NCBI RefSeq assembly: GCF_030936135.1 | Contig: NC_082603.1 | Location: 25,758,880 to 25,822,879 of the forward strand | Source: Gavia stellata | Taxonomy: Eukaryota > Chordata > Aves > Gaviiformes > Gaviidae | Direction: 5' to 3' | DNA: 64,000 nt | Part shown: in pieces, positions 50,563 through 64,000 of the stretch | Numbering within the stretch: the first letter of the stretch is position 1 | Layout: each line of letters opens with the position of its first letter | Translations under genes and position numbers: made by a program | The notes under the pieces: generated by a model | Databases searched by the model: none | What the model saw: only the letters and a program-made list of their open reading frames with translations | Told to the model about the DNA's origin: nothing

Positions 50563-53500
50563 GTGAGTGAGTCTGGGAATACTCATGACGATTTCGTGCT
50601 ATACATGAAAAGTGGTGTGACCCTGTGCTTTAGTTTTTACCTTGCTTTCCCTGCTCCTGCTCAGTGAATGCAGCATTTTGTTCCTGTGAGCCCTTTATAG
50701 GGTAGAGGGTGAATTAGGAGGAGAATATGTTCATCCTGCTTTTGACAAAAAGCAGGAAAAAAATGTGTGTGTGAAGAATAATTTATTTTTGGGGACACTC
50801 CTTCTCAGTGTTACTGGAAGTCTAGGGAGAGGTGAGCGTGGGAACTTGACCATTTAAAACAAGTTTAATTAGGGAATAGCTTTCTGAGTAGCTGCCTCTG
50901 CCTGTTTCCCTAGAGAATAGCTAGGGGGATGAAGCTGAAGGGCTAACTGTCCAAGGAATTGAAGAGCTGGGACTGACATCTGCTCTTCTGTGTGGTTTCT
51001 GTCAAAAGGTTTTGGTAAAGTGAACATATTTTTGAAGAATGTTGCATCTGTTAAATTAGCATTTCCTAAGAAGAGAGTATTCTGTAGGGGGGGAAACTCA
51101 GATGCCTATAGTCAAGACTGAATTGTGCAAACCAAAAGAAACATATGTTTTGTTTGTAGATGTTTCTTATTACCTCTAAATATCTAAAATCACTGAAGTG
51201 CAAGGAGAAGAAAAATGTGAGAGTCGGAAAAGACAGTTACTTGTGAGCAGTCATATATGCAACAGAATTTGTTGCTAAATACTAGACTAAAAGCAAAGCT
51301 AGAAGCTTTTTTTGCCAAACTTCCATAGAGTTGCCTGTATAACAAGTTTTACTCAAATGAGGAAATTTTGGTATGCACTACTTTACCCAGTTACTTGCAG
51401 CTATTTTTATTACATTGTAAGACTGTTTAGAAGCAATGACCCCTTAAGTAAAAGGATGTACCTTGGATATAGCCCTTAGATGGTTAGCCCTTAAAATTTT
51501 TCTTGGGATCCTAGATAGTTTGACACCACCAGGCTATGAAAAGAAACTTAAATCTTTAAAGTTCAAAAAGCCATGCACTTGTGTTACCACTAATTTTGAT
51601 TTCACAATGAAGTATTTGTAGTCTTAGCATTTTCAGACATGCTACTATATTTAAATTCTTCTGATATGATTTAATTGTATTGTGTCTTAGTTTGGTGCCT
51701 GTTCAGTGTTTGCCTTAAATTTCTATTCTTAGCAGTGGTTATAATTTGACTATATTAGCAGAAAGGGAAAATGCTCATGTGAACTTGGCATTTAAGTATT
51801 TATCTGATGGGGAATAAAAAAAGTAATATGTTAAAATGTAGGCCTGTTCTCTAGAGGCAGGCAAATGCCTTGAAGCTTCATAGCTTAAGTTAGTGAATAT
51901 AACTGGGCTTTGAAACAAAGTATTAGTTCTCAGTTATTTCATTTGGAATATTAGTTTGTTGCTTAACAGCTGTGTACAATTCAGCTAGCTGCAGATGTGT
52001 TTGCGTGTTACAATTCTGCATATTACTAATATGATGTATTTTCAGTTTGTCATGGCAGTGTTTGTGCTGTCTATCAAATGTGATCAATAAAAAACACAAT
52101 GCCAATAACTTATTTTAAAATAATAATTTAAATTTTTCTGCTTTCTAATTCAAGCAGAGAAATTCAGCTATAAATCCAGTATTTGTCCCTCTGTGATGGT
52201 GTTAGATACTGAAGTATATGGTCACTTTCCCATCTCTGTATACTTTATGGTGGGCTGTATGTTAATTACAGTTGCAGTTAATTAAGCCTAGAATTAAGAA
52301 TTTTTATATGAAGTGGGCTTCTAAAGCAATAACTAAAGACCTGGTCACAAGATGAACACCTAATTAAATGCATTCCATCCTGGGATCTTAGAGCTAGTTA
52401 CGTGTTTGCAGCTGTTCTAATATGCTTGTGGTATTGAAATAAGTTTCACAAATTAGAATAGCAAGAGGTCTCTTGCCAGTATAATTAATCTCCTTTGAAG
52501 AATAGCTCTATTAAGAGATGAGTAGTTCAGTAATGCAGAGTGTCATTTTAATATGCCAGCCTTGATTGCTAGAGCATTTAATTCTTTTATTATTTGTTAT
52601 AATACAATAGATGGATAGCTAGGGAGAAGTGGGAGTGTGGTATAGGAAAGCCAGAATACTCAAAGCTATGTGCATTGTTTCTGCTCCCTCTTTTTGGCAC
52701 TGTAGGTACCAGTGGATTTTCCTTTGCTAAATTCCTTATTGGCATTCAGTAATGTGTTTTTTTTACTTTCTAACCACTACTAATCCTACAGTTTGTTTGC
52801 TGTGCTTAAATTGCATTCTTTTCAACTTTGAAAGTATTTGCAAAGCAAAAAGATAAATTAACAATAGCAGATCTCTAGTAATTAGTTTGCAGCTTCTGAA
52901 ACAAGACTGATAGCTAGGCTACTTATCAGCAACAACTCCAGAACTGGAAATACATAACATTCTAACATGCTAAACTACATAAGCACTACTTATTGTTAGA
53001 CAGAATCTTTCAGCTTGTACGTGTGTGATAGCCTGGATTAATGTGTCTGCATAGCAGTTGCCACTAGATCCTTAACCTGAGAAAGAAGCCAGGGCAGACT
53101 GAATGCTGAGTGCTGTCATCGTTGAATGATAGATGTTGATCTGATCTGTGCCTTCTAAATATATGTGAGGATTTCAGAGGATGACCTTTGGTTCATCATA
53201 TACTCTTAAGACTTAAGACGGATGGCTCTGATCCTAGTAGATTGAATTCCAGTGAGGAGCGTCCTATGTAAGACTTTTAAATCCCTAATATAGTCAAGGA
53301 AGTAATAAAAGAAAAAAGACATAAAGCGTCATTATGGGCATCTCAGTGGTGTCTTCTGCTCTCAAAATCCAAATACAGTAAAAACTGGGGGTGCAGGGAT
53401 TGTGCATAGAGTGTGTGTATAAGGAACAGAAGGATAATAATGTGGAAAATCTCTTATGACTTAATTTGGGCATTTATTTATCTGAAATCTCAACCTGCAG

Positions 53501-56500
53501 GCACCCTGTCATAAAAAGAGTTAGAACTTGGACTGTGTTTTGAAGGCAGCTGATGTGAATGATCAGGAATACAGATACGTTCCCTTATGAAGAAAGGCAT
53601 GAAGAGCATCAGGGTTTGTTAATTTTAGAAAGGAAAAAGAGCTTATGAAGAGCAGGTTGTGATTGTTGTAGAGGAGGTGGACTGGGAGTGTCATTCTTGC
53701 AAATATTTATTTTGAAAGAACTCAATGTGAATGAAATTGATTGCCAGAAGCAATGCCGTAAGGTGGTAATATTCTGGGGCTGGAGCATTTATGGGTGAGC
53801 AAGGGATGATTTTCCCCTCATGTATATTGTTAAGGACAGGTTGCTCAACTGGAGCACTACACTAATGCTGAATATGTATTTGCATTTGTGGAGAGGAGTT
53901 TTTTGTGTGTGTGTCCCACGCCCTCACCCCCCATAGAGAACATTGCAAGCACTGTCTCCAGTGTTTTGTGAAAGAAACATCTGACAGTGTGCTACCCATT
54001 AATTAGGACTACCTCTTAAATGCATTGCTCACCATCTAATGCCTGGAAAAGTTTGAGATGTTCCAAGAATAAGAAATCATGTATGTTCCTTCTGCCAACC
54101 GTGGTGAAGGGAAAACATTTGAAGAAGCCTGTCAGTGGAAAATTAGATACTTTTGTGAAGGAGATTTTGAACCTTTATTTTTGATATCTTTTTTTTATAT
54201 TTACAAACTTCAGTTTTCTGAAGTGCTCCCAGTACTGAACTGAAACTTGCTGTACTCCTTGATCTGAAAAACTGAACATAATTTTTGAAAATGAGGTTGA
54301 GGATTCTAGCTGGGTGGTTGCAGTTCTCTCTTTAGTGTAAACTTTCTTCCTTATATTCTGTACCTCATGGTATGTGGTCAGAGCCATTTTTTTATCTTCA
54401 GAGATGAAGTCTGCTGACTGAGGGGTTACTGCTCTGTTAATCCTCTGATGCCGGACTTGCAAGATTTCCTTGGAGGGTCAGTCTTTTCTTCAGAGAATAA
54501 TTTCAAATGACTTACAGTTTTACATTTACTTTGTAAGGTAATGGTTAAAACAAAATGAGACAATTGTGTGTTCTTTCCTGTTGTAGAGTGTGCCAGATAG
54601 TTCATCTTTCCCTGGTCTTGTTCTAGAAGAAGTGGTTAAAAAAAAAAAAAAGCCTCTCAGATTTTGAATAATGATCTGGAGGATAGAAAGGCTCAAATGC
54701 GAAGACTTGAAATTACTAGCAAGCTGAAGAACTTCCTGTGTTGAATAACACTGAGCCAGTGACACTGCCTGTTCAGCCTGATTTATTCTGAACGTTTAGT
54801 TCCCCAAAGCTGTGCGGATTAGGCAATACTGAGTGGAATGGGGAAAACGGTCATCCTTGTGATGGTGGGTCCTCGGCTCTGCAAAGAAGCATGTGTTGGA
54901 AACCTGGTAATTGAGACAGACTTCACGCTGCAGCATGTTATCTTTGATGTCCAAGTGGGGTATGCTTTTTAGATGTTGATTTTCTAAATTTTTACTCTTT
55001 TGGTTTTTTTACTTAGTTTTAGATATATTAGGAATAGAATAATTTGTACCTAACATATATACTTTCTGTGATAGTGTACTTGCCTGTGCAGGTTGCTCTT
55101 TCTGCTCTTCTCTACAAAAGGATGTGCTTCAAGTCTGTGTCCTTCTTGGCTACCAGGAAGAGTGGCTAATTGGCTACAGGTTTGGGGGTGAGACAACTTA
55201 GGTAATTCCCTTTAAATTCATGTGGAAGCTAAATCCAATGGCAAGTGTTTGCAAAGCCTGCAGGGGAGTTGGTGGTGCTGGTCTGCCATCTGCTGGTGGC
55301 CTGGGGCGGCTGACAGAAATAGTTCACTCCAGGGTCCAAGGAAGCTCTTGTAAAACGTTTTTAGAGATCCTGGTAAATTGTTAGTGATTTTACAGCACAG
55401 GCGCGTTATTTCTGGGATCACGTTCCACAGTAATTACTTGCTAATAACCTGGCCTTTTTTTTTTTTTAGCTGGAGTATGAATTAGCTTCATGTTTTAATA
55501 CTGCACCATGGTTTGCAACATTCTTTTTCCGGCAACAGAGAGATGAGGGTTGGGATAGTTATGAAGAAACTATGAATTTTTTTTATAAATTATTATTTGG
55601 AGCTAATTATATAAATCAATGTTTATAATTTTGGGGTCAGAAGCTGTGTTGTCTAATTGTGTTTTGGACTATGGCCTGCTAGGTGGTGCTGGAGTACCAG
55701 AGGTCTTAGTATAGTGAATTGTGTTTCAACACAAAATGACGCCATTGCTACAGGGTCAATCTAAAGAAGAGCTAGAGGTGTTTTCCTGTAGACTATACCT
55801 AAAGGAGACCTTAATTCTGTGTTGATTGTCAATTCAGTACAGAAATTAACAATTCAAAAGGCCTGATGAAGTGCAGTGGAACCAGAAGTTCAAGCTTCTT
55901 TATACTCTGCTTCAAAACCTCTCCTAGTTATAAAATAAAATTCGATCTCTGGGTCTCTTACTTAGTCCCTAATGCTTTAATGTATTTACTGTTCATTATT
56001 TAGGATCTCCACTTTACACAGGCATCTGGGTAGTGGCTGTTAACCTCACTGTGATGAGGTCTTGGAAGGAATAGAGTTTGGCGTGACTAGCAGGTATCTG
56101 ACTAGCAAATTAAACATTAGTTTGCAAAGCACAATAGCTGATCTTCCACTGCACTGTCCACCTTTCTGCTTGATAAGTATGCTGGCGGTGAGGTGAGTGC
56201 ATAGAGCTTAGACTTCTGCCTCCTCACAAAAGAATTAGATGTAATCTCTTTTTATTGAAAAATACAATACTAGTTGGGGGACAAATCATTAATGCCGGTT
56301 GTGCATAGAGCTACCTCCTGCTGATTGACTGGGTACTTATTGCAGAAGCAGACGTTTGAATCTGATGAGAACTTAATTTACATTTGTGTGTTCTGAAACA
56401 TGCAGCTGCTCTTTTCCCAAAATGTTTTGTCATAGATAACCTTACTTTTAGTTTGTATTTTAGGTTTTAACATGTTGACTATTTAAATGTTTCTAATACA

Positions 56501-59500
56501 GCTGAAAATACTTTTGTCTAAAATAATAGCCGATGAAGACCATAAATTGTTTTAGGGAGTAGAGAACTTTCAATACTTGACTGTACAAGTAGAATTTCAT
56601 GTTTTTATATTGTTAGAAAAGCAGAAGATAGCAGAAACTATGGTTGTATGAATGAATGGATTTTATTACTGTATGAAGGCATGGAAATTGCATTTTAAAA
56701 TAGCAGTTGTAATTGTAATAACCTGAGATGGCAAGTAAGTGGATTTCCATATTAAGCCTGTGTGAAATCTAAGTTTATGCATACTGATTAAAAATTTGCA
56801 TTTACTTATGCTGCAAAGTCTATGGGTGAATCTTTGAGAGTTTGGGTATGTTACCGATTTTGGAAGATGTGGCTATAAGGAGATAGATAGAAGATGAGTG
56901 TTGCTTGAAGAACGAAAGTAGTGTCCAAGTTTGCATTTGTTTGAAGGGACTGGGTTTGAGGAGGCGGTAGGGGAGCAAGTTCTAGACAGAGGGTTGAACA
57001 TACCGTGAGCTGGATGATAAAACTTGAAAGTAAGATCATGGAATTTGGATCTGGTAATGTGGTACAATGAAGAACAGACCTTTGCAAAGAAGTATATGAT
57101 ATTGTAAGCAAACTGCAGAAGAGCTTCTTTGCCTGTATTTAAGTATTCTGAGCATTGGGCAGTGTTTAGAGTGCTTGCAGAGACTTAACCTTTGTCACAG
57201 CTTTAAGGTATCTCTGGTAGGAAAACTAAAATGCATATACTATAATTCTGTGTGTTTTCATGATAGATTCAGGACACATGCTTCACAGTGGCATTCAAAA
57301 CTGGTAGTCCCAATAGGTTTTTCACTAGTAAACTTCATTCTGAATAATTAACATGTATCTGTGTAAAGAACAGCAAATAATTGTGATTAATTCTGTACTA
57401 AAGTATATTTAATATATAGTGCATATTACTTAAACACGGTCAGCATCTTTTTACTCACTTCAGTTTAAGTGAATTGCATTTTGGAGTGGACTCATTGGCT
57501 CAAAGGAGATTTTCATACTTGAAAGAAAATTTGAACACCCTTCTGTGTAACCTGAGGCTTGTCATCGTAGGAAATATGAATTCATAAAAACCTGCCTTGT
57601 GATAATTGTTAGGCACTAGACTGTCAGTTTGAATGATTGCAGTTCTCATTATCTTCAGACGCTGCATGTTATTTTTTTGTCTATGAATATGTTGAATTGA
57701 TTTTTGGCACATGCAGTCAGTTCTGTTCCTGACAGCAGCACCATTGTAGGTGTAAAGTGAGAAATGCTGTAGCGTTCATGGAAAATTAGCTTTTTTGCTT
57801 GGGGAGCTGTGGGGAACTTAAGATAAAATATAAAGAATTATTCAGACTTTCATGAACACATATTGTCACTCAGTGAGGCTTTGTTTCTTAAGAGTGTCAT
57901 TCTGTGGTTCTTATTGACCTCTGTATAAAAACATACTGATGTAGACAATAAAAATTCTGGTTTTCAATTTAAAATACTCGAAAGTTGGCTGTTTTATTTT
58001 GGTCATTTTTGGCAGGTATTTACATAGAAAGGCAGTGTGAGATGTCCGCGTTTAGTATTTTAATATGGCTGCCTTCTGTGTCTGGTAACACTTCTGGTAA
58101 CTGTTTCCTAGGATGTGATAATAGGAGGCTCAGTCTTTAAACATTAAATAGTTTGTTTGCCTAAGTTTCAAAATACTTTGTTCCAGTAATGCAAACTGTT
58201 TTGAGCTGTAGGACATGTATAAAAACCCCCCATAACTCTTGGACTAAGCAAAAGCTTTGGAGATGCTCTAGAAATCAGTAGCATAATCCTCCATGTTTGG
58301 CTGCTGTTTTTTGTTTGGTGTGTTTTCCTATACTCTATCATTTTGGTTTATCCAAGCCATGAAATGTGTCTTTCCAGCCATCCAAACAGTTTTGGCTCCA
58401 GACACAGTGAATGCTTATTTTACCACTTGGAGGAAAATGGGAATACAGTGGTTGATATGCTTCACCTCTAAACAGCTGCAGCTCAGAAACTTTCCTCATA
58501 TTAACTCTTAAGTCCTTATTACCTTGAGATTACTAGAGGGGGAGAGGTGAAATCTCTTGGCAAAGAGAAGTGTAGCCTTGTTAAGTGAAACACGGTACTA
58601 AAGCCTGAGACTTATGCAACAGTCCTGATAGCTGAACTTTGATAAACTAAGATACAGAGAGGTTAAGTCATTTGGTCATCAGTAGAACTGGGAGTAAAGC
58701 ATAGCTCATAGACTTTCTGTAAAGCTCAGTTTATTAATGCTTGGAAAACGTTTGAAGCTCAGATGGATGGTGCTGTGAAATAACTTACTCTTGCAGTCGC
58801 TGTATACAGTGTGCCTATGTCATTCTCTTATTTCTGATTGTGTTAAAGATATTTAGATTTTAAAGTCAATTGTTCAAAAGCCAGGGAATACCTTGATCTC
58901 TTGCCTGGCTTTGCTATATTATTATTGCTAACCCAAGCATTTCTGCAGGAATTGTGAGTTTTAAACTCTTCCGTAGTGGGAACTGCAGAGTCCTTGTGCT
59001 GTGAGAACATGAGGTATGAAGTCAGAATAACCGTTAGGTGAGCAAGCTTGGTTTAGAGTCAATATCTCTAGTTCTTCCCTTTGTGAATAGAGGCTAGGAT
59101 AAATAATGGCCAGGCTGTTTCTTCAAAGCTTTGTTTATTATAGGAATAGATGAGAATTCTTGTATTGGTGGCATTTTGGATTGATCAGAATTTTTTTTCA
59201 CCGAAAGCAGTTGTGTCCAACTAAGTATATACAGTGGGAAATTAGCTGAGAGGGTGCCTTATGTATACAAAACAAACCAGCTTACCAAAGCTGTTTTATT
59301 AGTAAATAGCGTGGAACAACTGACTGAGGTGCTGCTCGCTTTTGTTATTTATTGCAATGACCAAGTTTCCATTAAAAAAAAAAAAGATTCTGTGTTCATC
59401 ACGAATATAAAACACTGTCATGTTGAGACTATAGTGCAAGTATGCAAAAATGTGTGTCAATGTGAACTTTAAGTTATTGGCAAGGGGAAAATGTTTATAA

Positions 59501-62500
59501 TAGAGGATTGAAAGATGTGCAGGGTTTCAGATCTGTCATAAAAGGATGTGAAATGTAATTAACCTAAAATAACCTTTAAAATATTTTTGAGCCTGATAAA
59601 TTAAATGAGCTGTTAAGATAACTTAATGAGAGATTTTAATTTCATATCTTAAATAATATCCTATTAAAATCCTCAAGATTTTGCTTTGTGATGGAATCCA
59701 CTGAGACTTTTTATGATGATCTCATGATTCAGTAAAATTGTTAATATATTTGGTGCATATTTGATGGGTAAGGTCTAGGTTAATGGCAGCATTTGTTCTT
59801 TAAGTGCTTGAAGCCACAGAGCTCTAATGTGAAGATATGAATGTTCAAATCTTATTATTTTAATGTGGTCATACGATATAGTGACAGTAAAAGTAGTTAT
59901 ATGATGAACTCCTATGGCAGGGTTCATAATTTGTCCGTAAAACCAAATTATTATGTGACACTTGGAATTAAAATTCTCTTCCTTAGAGTTTAAATAAAAC
60001 ATGAAACTTCAGGTCTAACATGGTTTCTGTATTTGTCTTTACTTAAAAATAGAAATAAGTATTTGCATACCTTTAGTGTAGAGAATACTGCTATGTGATT
60101 TGTTTATACGAATGAAGTTACAGTGCATGCACTAAATTGTTCACACAAAGACCTCTAGTTAGATATTTTGTTACTATTTATTTCAAATAGTTAAGTCTGC
60201 AGAGGTACTTCTTGCAAATTTGCATCTTGAATTTTCTGAATATTGGTAATTGAACTAATTTAATGGATGAGCTGTTGCCAAGGAAAATACATAGTGTGTT
60301 TATCACAGTGTCAAGAATCCAAGGGTTGAAGACAAAGGTCAGAACGTTCATTACTGCTTGCATTTCATCGGTGTTGCTAACCTTGGTTGCCTGTTTGCAG
60401 CTTTGCATACTGTGTTGTCTCTAGTGTGAGCTAGTTCCCTTTTAAAATCCCTCCTGCCTGTTCTGATGTTCCTAAGCTCTCCTTTCCTTCCCATGCTCTC
60501 CCAGAAGTGTTTATCTTTCTCTATGGCTTCCCCATATCCCCAGAAAACAGGAAAAAAACCCTCTCCACAGGAAAAATTAGTTCTTATTACTTGATGAATT
60601 ACTTGTGAATTTGGACTACTTTGTGCAGAAGTATACTTCTGCTGTGACCTCCTTAATCCCTCTCCACTGTAAATTCTTTGGGCTGTGGACTACTGGTTTG
60701 AAAATCATAGTGTGAAAGCTATAGAGTTGTGTCTTGTATTACAGTTTTACTGACTTTCAAAATTTGCACGTCCTTTTTTTACTGTACAGCTGCTTTTTCT
60801 GGTACAACCTTTATTTTTGTAGTATCGCCTTCTAAATGAATGGTGTTCTGAATCATGGGCTTTTGATCCACAAGCTCTTTGACTCTGCTTAAATGACAGT
60901 ATGCAATGTAAAATTAAGTTTGTGGGTATTATTAAATATATTGACAATGATTTGTTTGGCTTTAAGTACATTTTTGTTGTTTTACCTTAAAATTCACTTA
61001 TCAAATAATTTCTTTCAAAATAAAGTAAAATATAGTGTTATGAATTTAAAACACATGCATGCATTTCTTATCAAAGAAATCTTAAATCTTATTAGAACGA
61101 AATAGGCTAATGAAATAGAGAAGTTTGGCAAGATGAGCTAATGAGGTTTCTGAAAGAAAAGAGGAACAATTTGTAATATCGCGTACCTGCAGAACTATCT
61201 GAATTGAGAGGAAAAGTGCCATGTCAACGTTGTCAAATTATATTGACCAGGAATCAGCATCCATCCTGATTAAATTGACAGCTGTTTAAAGTGGTGCATT
61301 TGACAATGACATCTTTTTATTTTCTATATGATTACTTGCCTGCTGACATGTTTATTTTCTTCATGTAATTTACATACCGTGTTTAAAATGTTGCTGACTG
61401 AGGAATAGTTGAATTATACCAGACATAGAGTAGAAAGAAAATCAGACCACCTTATGGCTGGTATGAATATGTATGAATATCAGGTAATATCTACAAACAA
61501 AACAGTTGATTTATGTACCAACTTAATTCCAAGAGAGCACTCTAATAAATTGAATGGAATGTTTATATTTTTTTTTACACTAAAGGTTATTTAGAAATCA
61601 GTTACATATAGTTTAGATTTAAAAAGAAAAGGGCAGCAAATCTTTGTATAAATGAGAGGTGTTGAAAACCTTGGGGGACCCTGTTCCATGTGGATTATTT
61701 TCAGACAAATCTGTGGTGTCAACTTCCCTGGGAAAGTGTCAAGAATAGATTAAAACCCATTTAACTGGAGGGGTGCCTGGCCATTAAACTTGTCTCTACA
61801 ATGGTGTGATAGATATCCCTTACTCTTCTAATTGCTGAATTCCTCTATTTTTACATAAGCAGAAGGTAAACTGCTGCTCTTCCCCCTGGCTTACTATAAA
61901 TTGCAATAATTTCAAGGGAAAGGTATTGTGGTGCCTGACTTCTTCAAAGTACATTAATGATGCATGCCCTTCCATCTGCTACCTGATTTCTTTTTTTGTC
62001 CCATTATTAAGAAGGCTTTTATCATCAAGCTTTGCCTGTGTTGTATGAAATCTCCACCTGAGAATAGTCACGGACAACCATTAGTAATTGTTAGCTCCAT
62101 TTTTCCTTGCACATCAGGAAACTTTTCCAGTAGTTTGGGGGTTCAAAAGTAGGTAAACACAATTTCACATTCTGGAGCAAGCAGTGAAAAGTTGACTAAA
62201 CTCCATTTTGTGTTAAGTAAAATGGGTAAAGTTGATTTAACTCTATTTCACCTAAGCTACATAATTCAGCTTATCCTTTTTGTTACAAGCTTCTGTTTTG
62301 TGTTGAATCCCAAAGTTCAGAATAGTGGAAAGTGTATAATAATGTTCACTACCTGTAAGTATAATTATTACATTTTCTACAATATGTTTTACAGATAATT
62401 ACTTTAATCCCATAAAATGCTCAAATTCTGACATGGCTCTGCTGAACACAGGCTGTCTCATTTACTTGCAGTTCTGTGTCCCAATATTGTGTCCTCAAAG

Positions 62501-64000
62501 TATATGGGAAAGGTTAAAGAGGTTGGGGTTGTGGCTGGGTGGTGCTGCATGTTTAAAGACCCTGCTCCCCACCCTGATTTGAAACAGACAAAGCATCAGT
62601 GAGTAGCACAGACCACCTCAGTGTTGAAACTTGGATCTAATTAAGAAGTAGTAATCTGGGGCCTGTATTACCCACTGTCTGATGAGGATAGGTAATGCTG
62701 ACTGCAGTGTGCCGAGGAAGATCAGACACTGTAAGAAATGTTAGTGGGAGACTTCAGTTACTTATATGTTGACTGGACACATGCCACACGGGGACGTGAT
62801 GAGAGTGAACTTTACGTGACTGTTTCATAAGAGAGATTAAGCTCTAGCAAAGAGCCCATGGGAGGAGAGGTGACGTTGCTTTTACCCTTAGCAGTGCTGA
62901 GTTCTGGTTCAAAATGTAAGTCAAAAATGCTGAATAATATTATATGCATGATTGTTCTGTTGACTCAGAATGGTCATATTCAGTAGCAATTCTTCTTGTG
63001 ACAGCTACTTTTAAAAATTCAATTGATTGGCAGGTTCTTACCCCAGAAAGTTTTGCTGTTTCCTAGAGATAAATTTTTTAGAAATGTAGTTTGCAGGCAA
63101 GTTAAAAGCTCTGAACAATTTTAAGTCTGATGTCTACATGTTTACTTTATCAGCAGAGGCAGTAATTTAAACACCCCGACCCTTACCTCCCCTATCCAAA
63201 AGTACCTAAGAACTCTTTTCAGAAATTACAGGGATTTATTTGCAACCTTATTTTTCCATAAAAAGTCTCAACAACTGATGTTACTTCTACTTCTTCTTTA
63301 ACTGGAAAAGCTGATACAGGATTAAAATAGTTATTTTGCCCAGGATTGACATCATCCTAGAGCTGCTCTGAAACCTCTTGGATAATCTGCTTACTCCTTG
63401 GCTCTTGTTTGGCTGGGTAGGAATGGGCTTTTTTGGACTTCTCCTCTGCTTCCTGTTGCAAAAGAAGCTTTGAAGGCAGTACTGAGAAGGAAAGGGGGCT
63501 GCTAGTGTGGGAAATTCAGGAGCATAGGACAGCGAGCAAACCACTACAATAAACTGATAATGCTGACGTCTGATAACTTTGAGGTATATTTAGAATCGTG
63601 CTGCTGTTGTGTTTGTGTTTTGTCCATTGCAGCTCACACTTTCATTTAGTTGCTTTCTACTTCAGTGACTTCAGCAGGAAACCTTAGAAGACAGGGGTTT
63701 CTTCAGCTTCATTACCTATTCTGGAAAGAGCTTCTCCTTCCCTTGAATTCCACCTTGACTGTACAGATTTGTGTTCTGCTATGAGATCATTCTGTCAATA
63801 TAGGTGTGTTTACTTCACAACTTTGGCAATTTTGGAAGGCTCCTTTCAATTAGTAAACCATCCACCTTTTGCATTAGCAGATTATTTTTCAGCATGGAAC
63901 TGTGGATTGCTACTGGTGATTAACATTGTTTCTTTCTTCTATGAAGACCTAATATTTTGGTAGAATTGAATTCTCTGTTTTGTAATGTAGTTTCCTGCAT
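50563..64000 (+). other. MAST2: MAST2 intron 3, 5' part (over 13.4 kb)
   Basis: Begins with the strong donor GTGAGT and runs to the window edge without a recognisable exon. AT-rich throughout, with open frames under 100 codons. It contains one MIR fragment and two stretches noted as possible conserved non-coding DNA (about 52.30-52.62 and 61.18-61.39 kb). Confidence 0.75.
58636..58715 (-). repeat. MIR SINE fragment, antisense
   Basis: ATAAACTAAGATACAGAGAGGTTAAGTCATTTGGTCA and the following AGTAGAACTGGGAGTAAAGC match the reverse complement of the MIR core in order, with several substitutions. It sits within MAST2 intron 3. Confidence 0.65.

Noticed and set aside
1-64000. tRNA, rRNA, CRISPR, operon or phage-type features
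   Set aside because: None is seen. The sequence has vertebrate intron and intergenic character throughout.

Overview
This is eukaryotic, vertebrate DNA and almost certainly avian. Coding sequence is sparse and split by introns with canonical GT/AG splice sites. There is one GC-rich promoter island in otherwise AT-rich DNA. A well-preserved CR1 LINE 3' end carries the terminal ATTCTGTG-type 8-bp repeat typical of bird CR1, and eroded CR1-like and MIR-like remnants are scattered around it. I see no bacterial, phage or CRISPR features.

The window holds the 5' end of one recognisable gene on the + strand, MAST2 (microtubule-associated serine/threonine kinase 2). Coding exon 1 (24320-24499) lies in a CpG island at about 23.83-24.83 kb. 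Exon 2 (46666-46813) and exon 3 (50420-50562) follow after introns of 22.2 kb and 3.6 kb. The three exons join in frame (phases 0, 1, 0) and encode residues 1-157, a Ser/Arg-rich N-terminal region upstream of the MAST-specific domain, the kinase domain and the PDZ domain, none of which is in the window. The frame is still open at the exon 3 donor, and the remaining 13.4 kb is intron 3.

Layout: 1-22.7 kb is intergenic, with no supportable gene, a few small tandem duplications and one old CR1-like remnant (about 19.44-19.64 kb). At 22.74-23.54 kb there is a 5'-truncated CR1 in + orientation, about 290 bp from the island. At 23.83-24.83 kb is the CpG-island promoter, with three TCTCGCG motifs spaced exactly 33 bp apart, G9 runs, and two upstream ORFs in the same frame as the main start. 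Intron 1 carries an old antisense CR1-like LINE (27.0-28.3 kb), a second antisense remnant (29.96-30.40 kb), an 88-bp tandem duplication (32.14-32.31 kb) and a weak MIR-like match. Intron 2 carries a MIR SINE. Intron 3 carries another MIR fragment and some ATTA-rich stretches that might be conserved non-coding DNA.

I did not find a previously undescribed system. The most checkable observations are the promoter architecture (phased TCTCGCG motifs and tandem in-frame uORFs) and the intact CR1 beside it. Gene and repeat names come from remembered protein and repeat consensus sequences; no search was run.
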